Position numbers and translations under genes: made by a program
The notes under the pieces: generated by a model
Told to the model about the DNA's origin: nothing
Seen by the model: only the letters and a program-made list of their open reading frames with translations
Database searches by the model: none
Source: Callipepla californica brunnescens
Taxonomy: Eukaryota > Chordata > Aves > Galliformes > Odontophoridae
Length of the DNA stretch: 64,000 nucleotides
NCBI GenBank assembly: GCA_023055505.1
Contig: JALIRH010000003.1
Location: 2,037,501 to 2,101,500, forward strand
Direction: 5' to 3'
Part shown: one piece after another, positions 50,401 to 62,310 of the stretch
Layout of the letters: each line of letters opens with the position of its first letter
How positions within the stretch are numbered: position 1 is the first letter of the stretch

Positions 50401-53008
50401 GTGATTTCTTACTAGCTTTTTGTTGATTTGAGCTTATTTGGTTTGTTATCTGTGATTCTGCAACATATGCAGCAGCATCTCTTTGATTTTTTCCTAATTA
50501 ATTGAAGAGCCTGATGATCTACTTCCAAATAGTTTAAGTACCCTCAATTATTTTTTGTTTTTGGGAATTGATTTAGAGTTGAAACATGCCTCAATTAATT
50601 GCAAGAGATAATAATACAAAACTGTATGAATTAACAAGTATTAATACATACTTAACATCTATTCTAGATAACAATATTTATACACATACACAGAGGATGC
50701 TGCTACAGGCTGAAATTAGAAGGCAGAAACAATGTAGTATATCTAAAGTCTGTGTTTCTCTAGAAAATTCTAAGCAGGATGAGGAACACATTCCTTTCAG
50801 ACTAACTTCAGCATCAGCTATGACAAGAGGAGTTTCTAAATTACCATTTGCCAACAGAGGTGCTCTTATCTAGTATTACCATGTGAACATTCAGTATGAG
50901 GAATTTATCCAAAAGCTTTGATTACTGTATCCACCTTGGAAAAAAAAAATAGGAAAAAAAAAAAGCCTTATATTTTTAATTCCTCCTGTTTGTCAATTAA
51001 ATTACGTGCATTTTCACTTTACCAAGTCATGTAAAGCAACACAAACTCAGGTTTGGAGAAAACCATAAATCTTTATAGGAAAAAAAAAGTATTTAGAAAC
51101 CCTTTCGAGCTGTTAGAACAGTAACTGGTGCTATTTTTCAGCGTCTTCCAGCCTTGAAGCTACCTCCTAGTATCAAAAATTCAGCAGTAAATGCATCAAA
51201 TAAATAAATAAATGAGGAGGAGAGTAGGATAGAAATTCCGGTTTGACCTCAGACCATTTAAAACCTACTCAGAATATTGTACCTTCATCAATGATTAAAT
51301 TTCATTCCCTTTAAAAAAGTATGAAGCTCTCATTTTTCTCTGCATACTTGTTACCACACCAGAACCCCAACCTCACATTGAAAGTGATAATTAGGATTCA
51401 AACACCTACAACCAGTCCTAGCTTCTTGGAAAAGATTAGTATCCTGAAGGGGTATACACATCTGGGGCCCAGATTATCCACAATAACAAGTAATAACAGA
51501 TGCTCAGCTGTCATCAATGCATCAGGTAGCCATCAGTCTGAGAGGACAGGTGCTCTAAGAACTGTGCACTTTCAACAAAATTAAAAAGAATGTATTCAAG
51601 CATCAACACGCCCCAAAATAGGTACTCGTTCTGATAATACGCACTCTACTTTTCACATCACTCATTCTTTCTTTTTTGCGTGTGCCTTTTTTCATTGCTC
51701 TGTCTAAAACCAGAAAAGGGGGGGAAAAAACACTATAGGACTAGAATAATGTGCATATATATATTTGTTGTGTATATCTGTACATGTCAGCATGCAGTTC
51801 TTAAATGTTCTTTTGACTGCATGCTTCCATTTTTTCATTAATGATTAAAGCTATTCCAGTTTTTTCGAATGTACATTCACACATAAAGACAGGGAGTGAA
51901 ACATACCATTTGGAGTCCGCCAAATTTAAATGAACTCTGTATTCCAAAAGTTTTGGTCTACCTGGAGAGACATGAGCGAACTGAAGAGCAAACATGCTGT
52001 CCTACAGAGAAAGCCATAACTCTTTCTGTTCCACAGCTTTTACCAAGCATAGCATCTCTTTACTTTTTGGCTCCAGGAAGGCTGAAGAGGGAAGCCCTGA
52101 GAGCCTTTGTCTATGGATTATCCCAGATGAGCGAAGGAAAGTATGCTGCATTGTGTTTCTTGCAACTTACATAGGTCTGTGATGGAAAGCACATTGCAGC
52201 AGCTGGGTTTCACATCCCAGCACAGGATCCTTGGCTGTTCCCAGACTCTGGAAAAAGCGTATCACTAAGCCGACTGGAGCAGCCTTTTGACCAACCCAAC
52301 CTGCTCACCTGAGAGCTGGGGAGCTCCCCAGACTGCATAAATGATAACCACCATGACAGAAAGAAGCTGTCACAGGAACTGTGTTGTCAAAGTTTAACTC
52401 TGTCACATAGAAATATCCGGGCATTTTGATGTTTTCACAGAAACATTTTACATTGGTTCATCTAGCACCTTGGACTGACCACCTCCTAGCCATGATCACA
52501 TCAGCTTCGGTGAAGCTGTGCAAGTAGGGAAGCTCATCACTGGGCCAGCTGGTGATTCTAACCAGCATGCTCTTCTTGTGTGTACAGCTTAAGCACTTTC
52601 AACTCGTACTGCAGTGAAGAGCAGGGATTGTGTGTAGTTTTATTCACAGGAACAAAGTTATCAGTCTACGAGAGCACACTGCAGACTGAAAACACAATAG
52701 AGTGTAGAGATTTATGAGGCAACTTCAAACAAGCAGCTTGGGTATCAGAAGCAGCCTGATGTGGCAGCCCAGAGCTCAGTGCAGCCTAATTTAATCTGTT
52801 TAATTGTGTGTAGCTGGCATGGAAAGCAAAACTCGATTTTATCAGATATATCTAAAAGCTTCTTAATAACCTGTGCTTCCATCAGTGTTTTCTCTACACC
52901 TTATTCTATCTGAGCAGTACTTAACAGTTTATAGTCCTTCAGAGAGAGAACTGACTGCAGCTGTGAAGCTATCAGAGAGAATAATGACTCTGCTTTCTTT
53001 ATTTTCAG
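47401..53008. other. repeat-poor non-coding stretch
   Basis: No interspersed repeat is recognised in about 5.6 kb. A GC-richer patch at about 48190-48490 and the X-box-like site at 49475 are the only points of note, besides A runs at 50940-50964. Overlapping open frames on both strands at 48203-49190 have no domain. Confidence 0.45.
49475..49488 (+). promoter_or_regulatory. RFX X-box-like palindrome
   Basis: GTTGCCATGGAAAC matches the RFX transcription-factor X-box, two inverted half-sites of the GTTGCC / GGNAAC form with AT between. RFX factors bind it in promoters and enhancers of ciliary and neural genes. It sits in repeat-free sequence and is followed by an A/T-rich AATAACA segment. No transcription start is visible, so a distal element is more likely than a promoter. 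Confidence 0.45.
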
Positions 53009-53059
53009 ATATCAAGGCCAAAACACCACACAGTCATGACAGAAGTGTCTCATATCCAG
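53009..53059 (+). other. possible exon (51 nt)
   Basis: A strong acceptor (CTGCTTTCTTTATTTTCAG, ending at 53008) and a reasonable donor (CCAG followed by GTATGG at 53060) bracket 51 nt, an exact multiple of three. Frame 1 is open and reads ISRPKHHTVMTEVSHIQ. Frame 3 is also open and reads IKAKTPHSHDRSVSYP. Frame 2 has a stop. I recognise neither peptide. Of the splice-bounded segments seen it has the best acceptor, but it remains unproven: it could be a coding microexon, a non-coding RNA exon or a decoy. Confidence 0.25.
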
Positions 53060-53705
53060 GTATGGTATTATCTGGGGGGAGGGGGAGAAGTCTAATTGTC
53101 TTATCTTAAAGAAAGAAAAAAAAAAAAATTAGATGTCCAATAGCCTCCATCTTCACAAAATGCTAAAGCACACAGGGATTATGCCAATATCACTCCTAAC
53201 GCAGAGGTTTACCCATGGCTGCACATCAGCTCTCACTGGGCACCAATGAGAAATCAAGGTCAGAGAGGAAGACAGTAGAGGGAAAAAAAAAAAAAACAAA
53301 AAAAACCACTCCAGAGGAAGCAAACAGTTCACTGTGTGAGCATGCCTTGTATCAAAGGAGGGGTTTGTGCCTCCCTGTGCATCATCACCACAAAGTTAAT
53401 AAAGCCTTGTCCACCATTTACATTTTCAGCCTCTGTTTAGAGATTTCTCTTACACTGAAGATGCAGGAGTATAGCTGAAGGCAGCCTGCTCAGAAGTTAA
53501 AGATCAAGTAAAAGATAACAAGGAAGATGTAAAGGAAAGGGTGAGGGTAGGAGAGACAAGGGTCTCTTCCATAGACATCCCTTGTTCAGCTCTGTCTGCA
53601 ATGGAGCATCAGGCAGTTTGCAGGAAATTGAATATATCTGGAAGAACTTGTGAGGCTGTTTTCTAATGTGTCAGTCTGAGCTCACAAAAAACAGTAACCA
53701 CAATT
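53060..53705. other. non-coding, nothing recognised
   Basis: Unique sequence with two A runs (about 53112-53130 and 53283-53306). No gene or repeat family. Confidence 0.5.
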
Positions 53706-53863
53706 ATAGAATCATAGAATCATTTGATTTAGTAGGGGCCTTTAAAGGCCACCTGGTCCAACTTCCCTGCAGTGAAAAGGGGCACCTACAGTTGGATCAA
53801 GTTGCTCAGAGCTCCATCTAGCCTGACCTTGAATGTTTTCAACAACGGAGTATTCACCACAAA
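53706..53863 (-). mobile_element. CR1 LINE 3' fragment
   Basis: A minus-strand CR1 tail (AGAATCATAGAATCATTTGA) is followed by CCTTTAAAGGCCACCTGGTC, CAACTTCCCTGCAGTGAAAA and the CATCTAGCCTGACCTTGAAT block in family order. It belongs to the subfamily with CCCCTGCAATGAACAGGG, also seen at 57.5 kb. Only the last 160 bases remain. Confidence 0.92.
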
Positions 53864-56800
53864 CCATAATCAAAATGAAAAAAGAATATATTAAAAAAAA
53901 AAAAAAAAATAGAAATCCCTTAAAAATATTTTCTTTCTTTAAGATGTCTTTTCACATTACCCATCTGAGATGAGGCAATAAAGGCAATGGCTGTTCTAAA
54001 CATCTGCAGGTATATCTGGAAAGAAGTCTGGGAAAGCACCAAAGCATCCACAAAATAACATTCCTCTGCAGTTCTTGCATTTGACCATATTTAAGCCACC
54101 ACATCCATTTTTTCTTGTTAATGTGCAGTCCAAACAAACTGATCTAGACCCAAAAATCCCACTGACATTAGGGTAGAATATGCCCAGTCATTTGCTACTG
54201 CAAATTGCTGAGTATTAACAGTTGAAGACACCATGTTATTCCATCTGTAATTACTATATTATTTGCAGGACTGCAAGAAGATTGTAGTGTAGAAAACAGA
54301 AATGAGCATCTAGTAGTTATTCTGTAATAATACAGAATCTTCAGTGTAGGTTCTTGGTCAAATTTTTCCCTATAACTATCCAGCTTTTAACATAGCAGCC
54401 TGGCTGCACCTGGTTTCAAAAGGAAGAAGTGAGTAGCAAGGACCAGTGCAGCTATATTTGAAGCACAAGCTTCTCAAAAGCTCTTCTCTTATGCTTTCTG
54501 CTAAATTTCTAATACTTTTGAAACTATTTGTTTCAATTTGCATATTTTTACAATAATCCCATAATGCCTGAAGACTTAAAGGGGATTGACCTAGATGGGC
54601 CTTAGCTTCATTCTGTTCTAAAGTTTTGTAAAAGGATAATAGTGCTATTCTGAGAGCCAGAAAATGTATCAGTTTCATAGCCTGCAAAGAAAAATGCCTA
54701 CACTTAGTATCTTGTCTACTTTTATTTCCTTGTTTTCTCAATACATCTTATCAGGAATTCTGCTTCAAAACAGGTATTGTAAATTCTGTGGATGCCAGAA
54801 TAAAATACTCTGGGTCCATAGTTCACTCTCAGAAGATGAAAGAGCCTGTAGAAGGGAGAGCCTGTGCTGCTTTTTCAGTAGGTAACTCAAGAACAGAAGC
54901 TGCTTCATTCTGAAATGTGCCAACCCCACTCATGCATTGGGGATTTATAGTTTTGTTTATATGGTGATATTTACAGATCACGAATATTGGAAGCCCTCAG
55001 CTCACCCTAAGCACTTGAGGGACCCGAGTGCTACAGAGGTGGCTGAACTCCTATGGGTAAGGAGGAAAGCAAAATTGCCAGGGAGGGCACAGGCATCTTT
55101 GAGCTGGGGGAAGCAAGGAGAATAGAGGTGCTGAAAAGAAAAAGAATCCTTTGGTAGGGGGTAACTATGAGATGGCAAATGACAAAGGGCCTGACTTTTG
55201 CCTGCATGGAGTTGACGGCATCAGTTCCTGCAATGCTTCTTCCAGCAGTGCAGGTGGGACTTGGGCTTAGAAGTGAATGTCCCAAAGGACAAATGACAGC
55301 TCTCTATATAATCTCCAGCTTAGGTGAGGAAACACACTGCAGCCACAGCAGAAACTTTTATCACTATTTCTTAATTATTCTGGCAGTAGAGAAGTAAGTT
55401 GAGCACAAATAACAAGATGGAATTTGTGGGAGAAATCTGAAGACTTTCATTTGGTTTATAACCACACATAAAATGTTACTGTTCCTCCATAAAACCTTGC
55501 AAAGGTTTGTTTTAAGTGATACAAAAAAAAACCCCAAAGCAAATCTTACCATAATTTTAGAGCAACGTAAAATGACATCGACCTACAATAAACCATTCTC
55601 CCAGTAGATCATGATGCATCTTTAAAAAGGGATGGGTACTATGGTTCCCACTTTAAAGAGATAGCTTACTATTTTCCTCCATACAGAAAGCTTAGAAAGA
55701 GAAACAGAAGAATTAACTGGTGAACTACTGTTTTACAGTGTACTACTCAATGATATTAAGATCAGATGAAATGAAACAAGGTTTTCCACTCCTTCTTTTC
55801 TATCTTTGGGAAAAAAAAAGAAACAGTAATGATACAGGTCAGCGCTTCCTTTGTCTTCAGTCAGCCCAATTGCCTGAAGCCAGGAGAATAAAATATAGAA
55901 GGTGTACAGGACACATGCTTCATTCTCACACTTCCCCTTAAATGCCTGTTAGTTGTTTCTGTGTAACCAGTGATCCAGCTTAAAATTCTTACGTTTTTAT
56001 GCCATATGTCATGAGTACCTCACAAAGCACCAGGTACAGATTGTCACAGAGGTATACACAAGTTTTGCCATATCAGGGCAAGAGCAGTAGAGAGCTATAG
56101 CTGCCATCCTCTACTTCAGGTCGTGTATTTTCTGTAAATCTGAGAGAGGCAATTGCTCAAAGGTAGGTGAGAAGGGTGAGCAAGCTGTTTCTCTGTAACT
56201 CCCAGCAAGATCCCCTGTTATGCATGGGGACCTGCAGAGAAAAGTGCAGGATATCTCAGCTCGTGGTTATCTACAGCTATGCCAAATTCCCAGGGTAACT
56301 GTAGCCTTTCTTGGTATGAGCCTGTAAACAGCTAAATTTACCTTCCCAAAGTGATGGTGGGAAAGATATCTGACTGAATCTTTGGTCAAGACCTCTCCCT
56401 TCTTACAGAAGCATGGATTTTTTCTTTTTGTAATATCCTTCTAGCTACTTGAAAAAAAAGATAGTACAAGTCAAGCAGTCAGTTCAGTAACTGACACAAA
56501 ATGATACAGAAATTGTGTTATTTCCTGATGAGAAGAGCATAGCTCTGATGAGTTAGAGTGATCTTAAAAATATGCTGCCTCACAATGATGCAGGAAATCT
56601 GTCTATGAAGAGCATGGAAATAGTATGGTGTGGGAAGTTTTCAGCAGCTTGTAAGTTTAATTTTATTTTAAAATAGAAATGTGAGTGCTTTGAAGCAAAA
56701 CTGAATGAGAAAGGCTTCTAGATGCAAAGAGGTAGGACACCAGCAAAGCAGGCAGGAACAATACTGTAGGTTTTTTTTGTTGTTGTTTTGTTGTTGTTTG

Positions 56801-57466
56801 GTTGGTTGTTGGATTTTTTTTGAGAAACACCAACCATCTTAGTGCTACACCTCACACAACACCCATCCTGCTCAAAAGTCAACACACACAGTTACTTTTA
56901 CCAGCAGGGCTAGGCCAGATGCTGAAAGATCTCACAATGCTGTGACTTCCAGAGGTTATACTTGCAAAGATAACTCCCTGGAGCCCTCCTGTCTTTGATC
57001 ATCCACATTATGCAGGTATTACTACATCTTTGGGCTCTAGCTACCTTTGAGAAGAAAACAGTTTGAGATGAGAAGCAGATGTTCAGGAGATAACACTTTC
57101 CAGTGACTGTTTCCTATGTAGTATGCACATAACTGCACCTCAGGCTGTCCCCCAGCTATATCAGAGCTCAACAATTGAGTACATACGTGTTTCTGAGAAA
57201 TCACACTACAGAAAGACCATTCTGGCATACTGCAGCACAGCCCTCACTCAATTTCTGAGTAGCACGTACAGCAGAACTGAAAGGAAAAATACAAGACTTA
57301 ATTATGATAACAACATAATCTGCACTTCATATCTCTCTAATACACCCCATGAACAAGTATCACTTCACATTGGTGAACTATGCAGGTACTGGATACCATC
57401 TCAATTAAAACATTGTTCAGGTAAACAAGAGGTGAAATGATGTTTTATTACTTACTCTCCCACATA
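53864..57466. other. non-coding, nothing recognised
   Basis: Unique sequence with an A run (53892-53909) and a GTT/T-rich patch (56769-56821). Open frames up to 121 codons (54376-54741, minus) have no family resemblance. Confidence 0.5.
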
Positions 57467-57750
57467 TAGAATCACAGAATCGTTGGAGTCAGAAGCGATT
57501 ATTAAAGGTCATCTAGTCCAACACCCCTGCAATGAACAGGGACACCTACAGCTACATCAGGTCGATCAGAGCCCCATCCAGCCTGACCTCAGATGTCTCC
57601 CAGGATGTGCCTTCCACCACCTCTTTGGGCAGCCTCTTTGAGCACCTCACTACCTTTATCGTAAAAGCTTTTTTCTTATATACAATCTGAATCTCCCTTC
57701 TTTTAGTTTGAAACTATTTCCCATTGTCCTATCACAGAAAACTCTGCTAA
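57467..57750 (-). mobile_element. CR1 LINE 3' fragment
   Basis: A minus-strand CR1 3' end opens with TAGAATCACAGAATCGTTGG, then AAAGGTCATCTAGTCCAACA, CCCCTGCAATGAACAGGGAC, CCTTCCACCACCTCTTTGGG and ATTTCCCATTGTCCTATCAC. It is the same subfamily as the 53.7-kb copy but about 120 bases longer. The coding part is broken by indels. Confidence 0.94.
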
Positions 57751-58929
57751 GCAGTCAGTAGTGAAGACAGAGGCAAAAAATGCAGTATCGTATCTCAGCC
57801 TTCTTTTCAGTTGCTACCAGTTTGCCTGTATTGCTCACTGGGGAGGTTTGCCTTCTTGGCCGCACTGACATTATTTCACATAGGAGAACAAGCCATGCAG
57901 CCACATTACTGCTTGGACCAAGACACAGTTTGGATTTCACGTGAAAAGAAACATCCAGCAACAGTTCTGAGAGCACTACCTCCTCAAGACAAATTTACAG
58001 CAAGGGAAGAATTAGATGAAGGAGCAGAAGTTGTCTCTTCAGAGACAGCCCAGAGGCAGCAGCCTGATTTTCATGCTGTGCAACCATTACAGCTACGTAG
58101 CTACTGTTTGTGGTAGGGAGAGCCAAGATGAATTCTAGAGAAAGACCAAGCACACAAACACAGCTGCCATGTATGCAAATAAATGTAAAACTTGTTGAAG
58201 GCTCAAAGTCATAACCCAAGGTCAAATCAGCAAAATTTTGAAGGTCATTTAATTTCATTAACTCATATGCAGCAGCTTCAAGTAATTTTTAAGCTTGTTT
58301 TGACTATAAAATGTATGTTTTCATTAAACGCATCATTACTTTTATGGCCTCTGCAATCAATCTCCCTTTTTCTCCTTTTTAAACATGAGAAACCAATCAG
58401 ACATAGAGACAAACATTTATATTGATGGGTTTCTCTTTAAGCATGTGCTATAGCTTAGAGGCAAGAGAATGAGCTATCATTTCACGACACGTGATAAAAG
58501 AGATGGTTTTAACTACCATAGGAGAGACAGACTTCAGAAGACAAGGCCAGGCACTGGAGAAGAAAAAAAGCATCCATAGGTGATGGAGGAATAAAAAGCT
58601 ATTATCCTTACTTACATATTTGTTTTAGTACGTATTGCTTACTTGTTATAAGGCTCAGTACCTGCAAACACCGCTCTTTTCATACAGTACTTACACAAAA
58701 TACACAGCCTTGTATAAAATACATAGGCCTACCATTTCAATTCCAGACTTCCAAAAGAAACCGGAAAATGCACCATCACCACTTCATCAAACTTCTTTAA
58801 TCAATGTCAAAAGAGAGCCACTGTAATGGCTTTCTTCAAATAAATACAATCACAAAAATGATCATAAAACATACCATTTCCCCCTAACCTAATTCTTGGA
58901 AACACTGGAATTATTTTTGGCCAATCTTC

Positions 58930-58930
<1 letters not shown>
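57751..58930. other. non-coding, nothing recognised
   Basis: Unique sequence between a CR1 copy and the long A run. Opposing open frames at 57755-58258 have no recognisable motif. Confidence 0.45.

Positions 58931-58975
<45 letters not shown>
58931..58975 (+). repeat. 45-base A run
   Basis: Forty-five uninterrupted A residues, the longest mononucleotide run in the window. Nothing upstream looks like a processed transcript or SINE body, and the nearest AATAAA is about 90 bases before it. It is therefore listed as a simple repeat rather than a retrocopy tail. A second A run of 17 lies at 59111-59127. Assembly error in run length is possible. Confidence 0.9.
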
Positions 58976-58977
<2 letters not shown>

Positions 58978-59269
58978 GAATCTGTGAGACAGAAGCAGTA
59001 GGTAGATTTTCCACAGAATAAGGAAACTATTTCTTATTCAGACCTATAGCAAATCCTATGCTATGTGAGAAGATAGACGCTAAAACGTTCTGTGGGGAAA
59101 ATAAAAAATTAAAAAAAAAAAAAAAAAGTAGAAATCTTAGTTTAAAGTGAGGCTCTGAAGAACACAGTGCAACAACATATCAGGCTCTCACATACAGAAG
59201 AATTTATTAGCAGCAATCCAGTTCCAGCTGATTTCTTCTTATGCTGGCAGTCATTGCCATTTAATCTAT

Positions 59270-59480
59270 ATGAAGTGCTCCCAGGGCTGTGAGGCACAGG
59301 AAGGATGCAGCCACATGCACGCCCTGCAGTCACCCAGCAAGAAGAGCTGCACCAGGCTCGCTGCCACATCAGGAGCTGCCATCCCCTTTGTGCAGGGCAC
59401 CTCACATTGCTCCCCACCAGCCCCAGGCACAGCTCAGAGCTCACAAAGTAGACGGCGTGATGCCCTGTGCACAAGGCAGC
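59270..59480. other. GC-richer patch
   Basis: About 210 bases are clearly GC-richer than the neighbourhood, rich in CAGC and CACC words but with few CpG. This is not a CpG island. Open frames appear on both strands because stops are rarer here. No family or splice structure is recognised. Confidence 0.4.
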
Positions 59481-59539
59481 TGAACCACAACCCAAGGAAA
59501 TCCTGCACAGATAATTGTGTTGAGTGTGTTTGCAATGGG

Positions 59540-60185
59540 AAGTGGTAATCAGCAGCTCAGCTTATAAACATTTAATATAAACTGCAGCTAACAACTTGTT
59601 TTAAAAGCCCACGCCAAGTACAATTAAGTGAGGAGAGCGCATGCATGTACAGATTTCGGCAAAGATTAAATGTTAACTTCACAGTTACTGAGCAGCTTAG
59701 AAGCTAAACTGCAGTAACTGTCTCTCACTATATGCATGCAGTGTCTGACGCAGTGGGGCTCTGCTCTCAGTCAGGGCATTATAAATAATGATAACTAAAT
59801 GAATGGATGAAATCACACTCCCATCACTACATTTATCTTTCCCCCCACTCTCATCCCAATACCTCAGGCTTTGAAATAAATGGTTCAGAACCCCTTTATC
59901 ACAAACAAACACCATCCCATTGCTTATAGTGGAAATGCATGCTCATGCACTGTTGTTTACACACTCCATACTTCAGGAATTCAGCATGCCTTCTGGCCTC
60001 TGAGTGACTCATTAAACTGCAGATCAGTACAGCACAAGCAACCAAAGGGAGGCAATGAAAATAATTAGCCAGTCCTGGGGTTCCAGAAAGCTCAAATAGT
60101 AATTAAAGTAGACGGCTCTACAGAATAAATCATTTCAAAAGAGTAAATAAGCAAGTGCATTCCTGCTAGTTTGGAAAGCAAATGC
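59540..60185. other. candidate conserved non-coding element
   Basis: Repeat-free complex sequence with many homeodomain-, SOX- and AP-1-like words (AATTAAGTGAGG, ATAATGATAACTAAATGAATG, TGAGTGACTCATTAAAC, AAAATAATTAGCC, AGTAATTAAAGTAG). Stops occur in every frame. It resembles a developmental enhancer block by composition only. Confidence 0.22.
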
Positions 60186-61344
60186 TCTGATTAGTGCCAG
60201 ATTATTGCTGGATTCTTTACCTAGAGGTGAAGAAAAAAGGAGACACAGATCAGCTGTGACCCACCACAGCTGTCCACTGTCCAAAAAGCTCTACAGGGAA
60301 GCATGCCCACCCCCATGGGAAAAACAGACAGCAGCTAAGGTGGGGCCTTTGAGCATTTCACACTTCAGTATGTCAGTGATCCCAAGTCCAAGCTTTTCCT
60401 TCACATCAGTTTTCTTAGTTTTCAGTTTTGCAGTCTTCAAAGGAATAATGACAACTATATTGAATTTACTTACAATGGATTCTCTTATCTTTCATAAATG
60501 CACTTTTGTTTGTAATGTATTCAGAATGGATTGCTTGACTCTCTGGAATTTCAGACCCTTACATTCTCCTTGTCTGCTGCTTTCTGTTTCAAATGGAATT
60601 AACAACATGAAGATAACTGCTGAATTAGAGAGACAAAAGAGAGAGAGGAAGAGAGTGGCACCTGCATCTATGGCCAATTTGCAATGCATCTTGCAATAGG
60701 TACTTGAAATTCAAAGGATGATTCAGAACACCCGAGTTATGTCTGTGGCCATTTTCAATTCTTCAGAACATTGTAACAGAACAAAGATTTAAGGTGACAT
60801 TTAAGTAGTAAGAAATCATATGAGAGATGAGAAATGGCATTGAAAATAAAGATAAGTGACTTGTATTTGATTGAGAGCAAAGGATTTCCACCAAGAGGAA
60901 CCCAAAAAGATATCTGACTTCAAATGAACACAGTAACTATTAACAGAGAAATTATCTTTGCAGCCATGCTGTGAGTGGACACGAGCAAGGCAAGAAGGCT
61001 AATGTCAAAGAGGTAATTCCAGGAATAAACATGTGAAGAATACTGCACTAGTAATGCATGCATGTGGATGGACAGTAAAGGCTTCACATCTTATAGATTT
61101 GTTCTGCACAAAGACTCTGAGATGCAAGCGTAACACGTAACATGATGAAAGGATGAAAAATACCATGCTAACAGCAGGGTGGCAAAGTCTTTAGCTACAA
61201 CAAATGAGAACAAGGCCAAATGCAGCATCCACAGACACAGAAATGAAGGAAAGGTACTTCTTACCTTTGGAAGGCCTCAGGTAGACAGGGATCTCCAGCA
61301 CAAGATGTCTTTGCTTCCACTATCCACGCTTAAATGTCGTCTGG
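60186..61344. other. non-coding, nothing recognised
   Basis: A 164-codon plus-strand open frame (60205-60699) is the longest ATG-started frame outside the mariner. It has no domain, its hydrophobic middle is T-rich DNA translated, and its end is a purine-rich RKRERKR-type stretch. It is treated as chance. Confidence 0.45.
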
Positions 61345-61404
61345 GAAGGGGTGGATCCTGGCTCCACCCCTTCTGGTCACCCAGGTACATTGCATGCACC
61401 TGGG
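61345..61404. repeat. two adjacent hairpin-forming inverted repeats
   Basis: The first is a perfect 11-bp stem, GAAGGGGTGGA (61345-61355) against TCCACCCCTTC (61363-61373), with a 7-base loop. Seven bases later comes a 7-bp stem, CCCAGGT (61380-61386) against ACCTGGG (61398-61404), with an 11-base loop containing GCATGC. The segment is GC-richer than its surroundings. I recognise no element that explains it. Confidence 0.75.
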
Positions 61405-62310
61405 CTCCCTTGGGTTGGTCCTGCCTTCCCACTGGATAATCAATCACTAATTCAGGCTGTGAATTAGCATTTCCACAACAACAAGAAAATGGGGACTTAA
61501 AAATCTCAGAAGGTTACAGAGAAAATGAGTGACCATTGTTGTTCAGCAAAAGCACTCAAAGGGAGGAAAAACACTCAAAGAGAAGAACAGTGCTCAGTGA
61601 AGCATGCTGTCTGCGCACACAGGCTATACACCTTCTTTTGACTGATGACTGTCAGTTTTGTTTCCTCTACTGTTTGTGCTCCAACAGACAGGACTGTGTG
61701 TCACTTGACACAACCTGTGTCAGATTCAGCAGACATTCCTTTCATAAACTAATGACTCCTGAGATGGAATTGATTAATGCGAATATACATAAGCAGTGTT
61801 AAACTAAGTCATAAGCAAGCTATGAATTAAGAAACTGTTCTGTCTTTGCTGTGAAAGTGTTCGTTGCTTAAATCCTATTTGTTAACATTGCAAAGCACAG
61901 CTTAAAGCAAAATTCACTTCGTGTGAACAAATCCTGATCTGATATAAATATCTTCAGACAGTAATTAAATGGTCTATCTGTAAAGTCAAACATGATAACA
62001 GAATTTGGACTTGAGCTAATGCAGCTGTCCTGTGGGGAGGTTGAGACTGAAAACCAGTTTAGTATATATATTAAAAAAAAAAAAGTTAAGAACTCATTTA
62101 ACATTACTGCTTTTAAAAAATATTATTCCTAGCGGAATATGTGTATGTAGATCTGTATGTGCGTAGTAATTTGCTTTATTAACTGAGTTCATCTCATCTC
62201 TTTTTTTTTTTCCTCTATCTTTTTTTTCTTTTTACTGCATACAAGCTTTAAGTCTTTGTAAAAATCTGCTTGAGAAATTAATATAGGTTGGACTTTTCCA
62301 TGACAGGTTT
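61405..62310. other. non-coding, nothing recognised
   Basis: Unique sequence with A and T runs (62072-62083 and 62202-62228). No gene or repeat family before the CR1 tail at 62311. Confidence 0.5.

Noticed and set aside
58840..58975. Processed pseudogene with poly(A) tail
   Set aside because: The A45 run has no polyadenylation signal at the expected distance, no transcript-like body and no target duplication that I can see.
60205..60699. 164-codon plus-strand open frame
   Set aside because: No domain, no splice context, a T-rich hydrophobic middle and a purine-rich end. It is the longest ATG-started non-transposon frame, but about the size expected as an extreme value in 64 kb on six frames.
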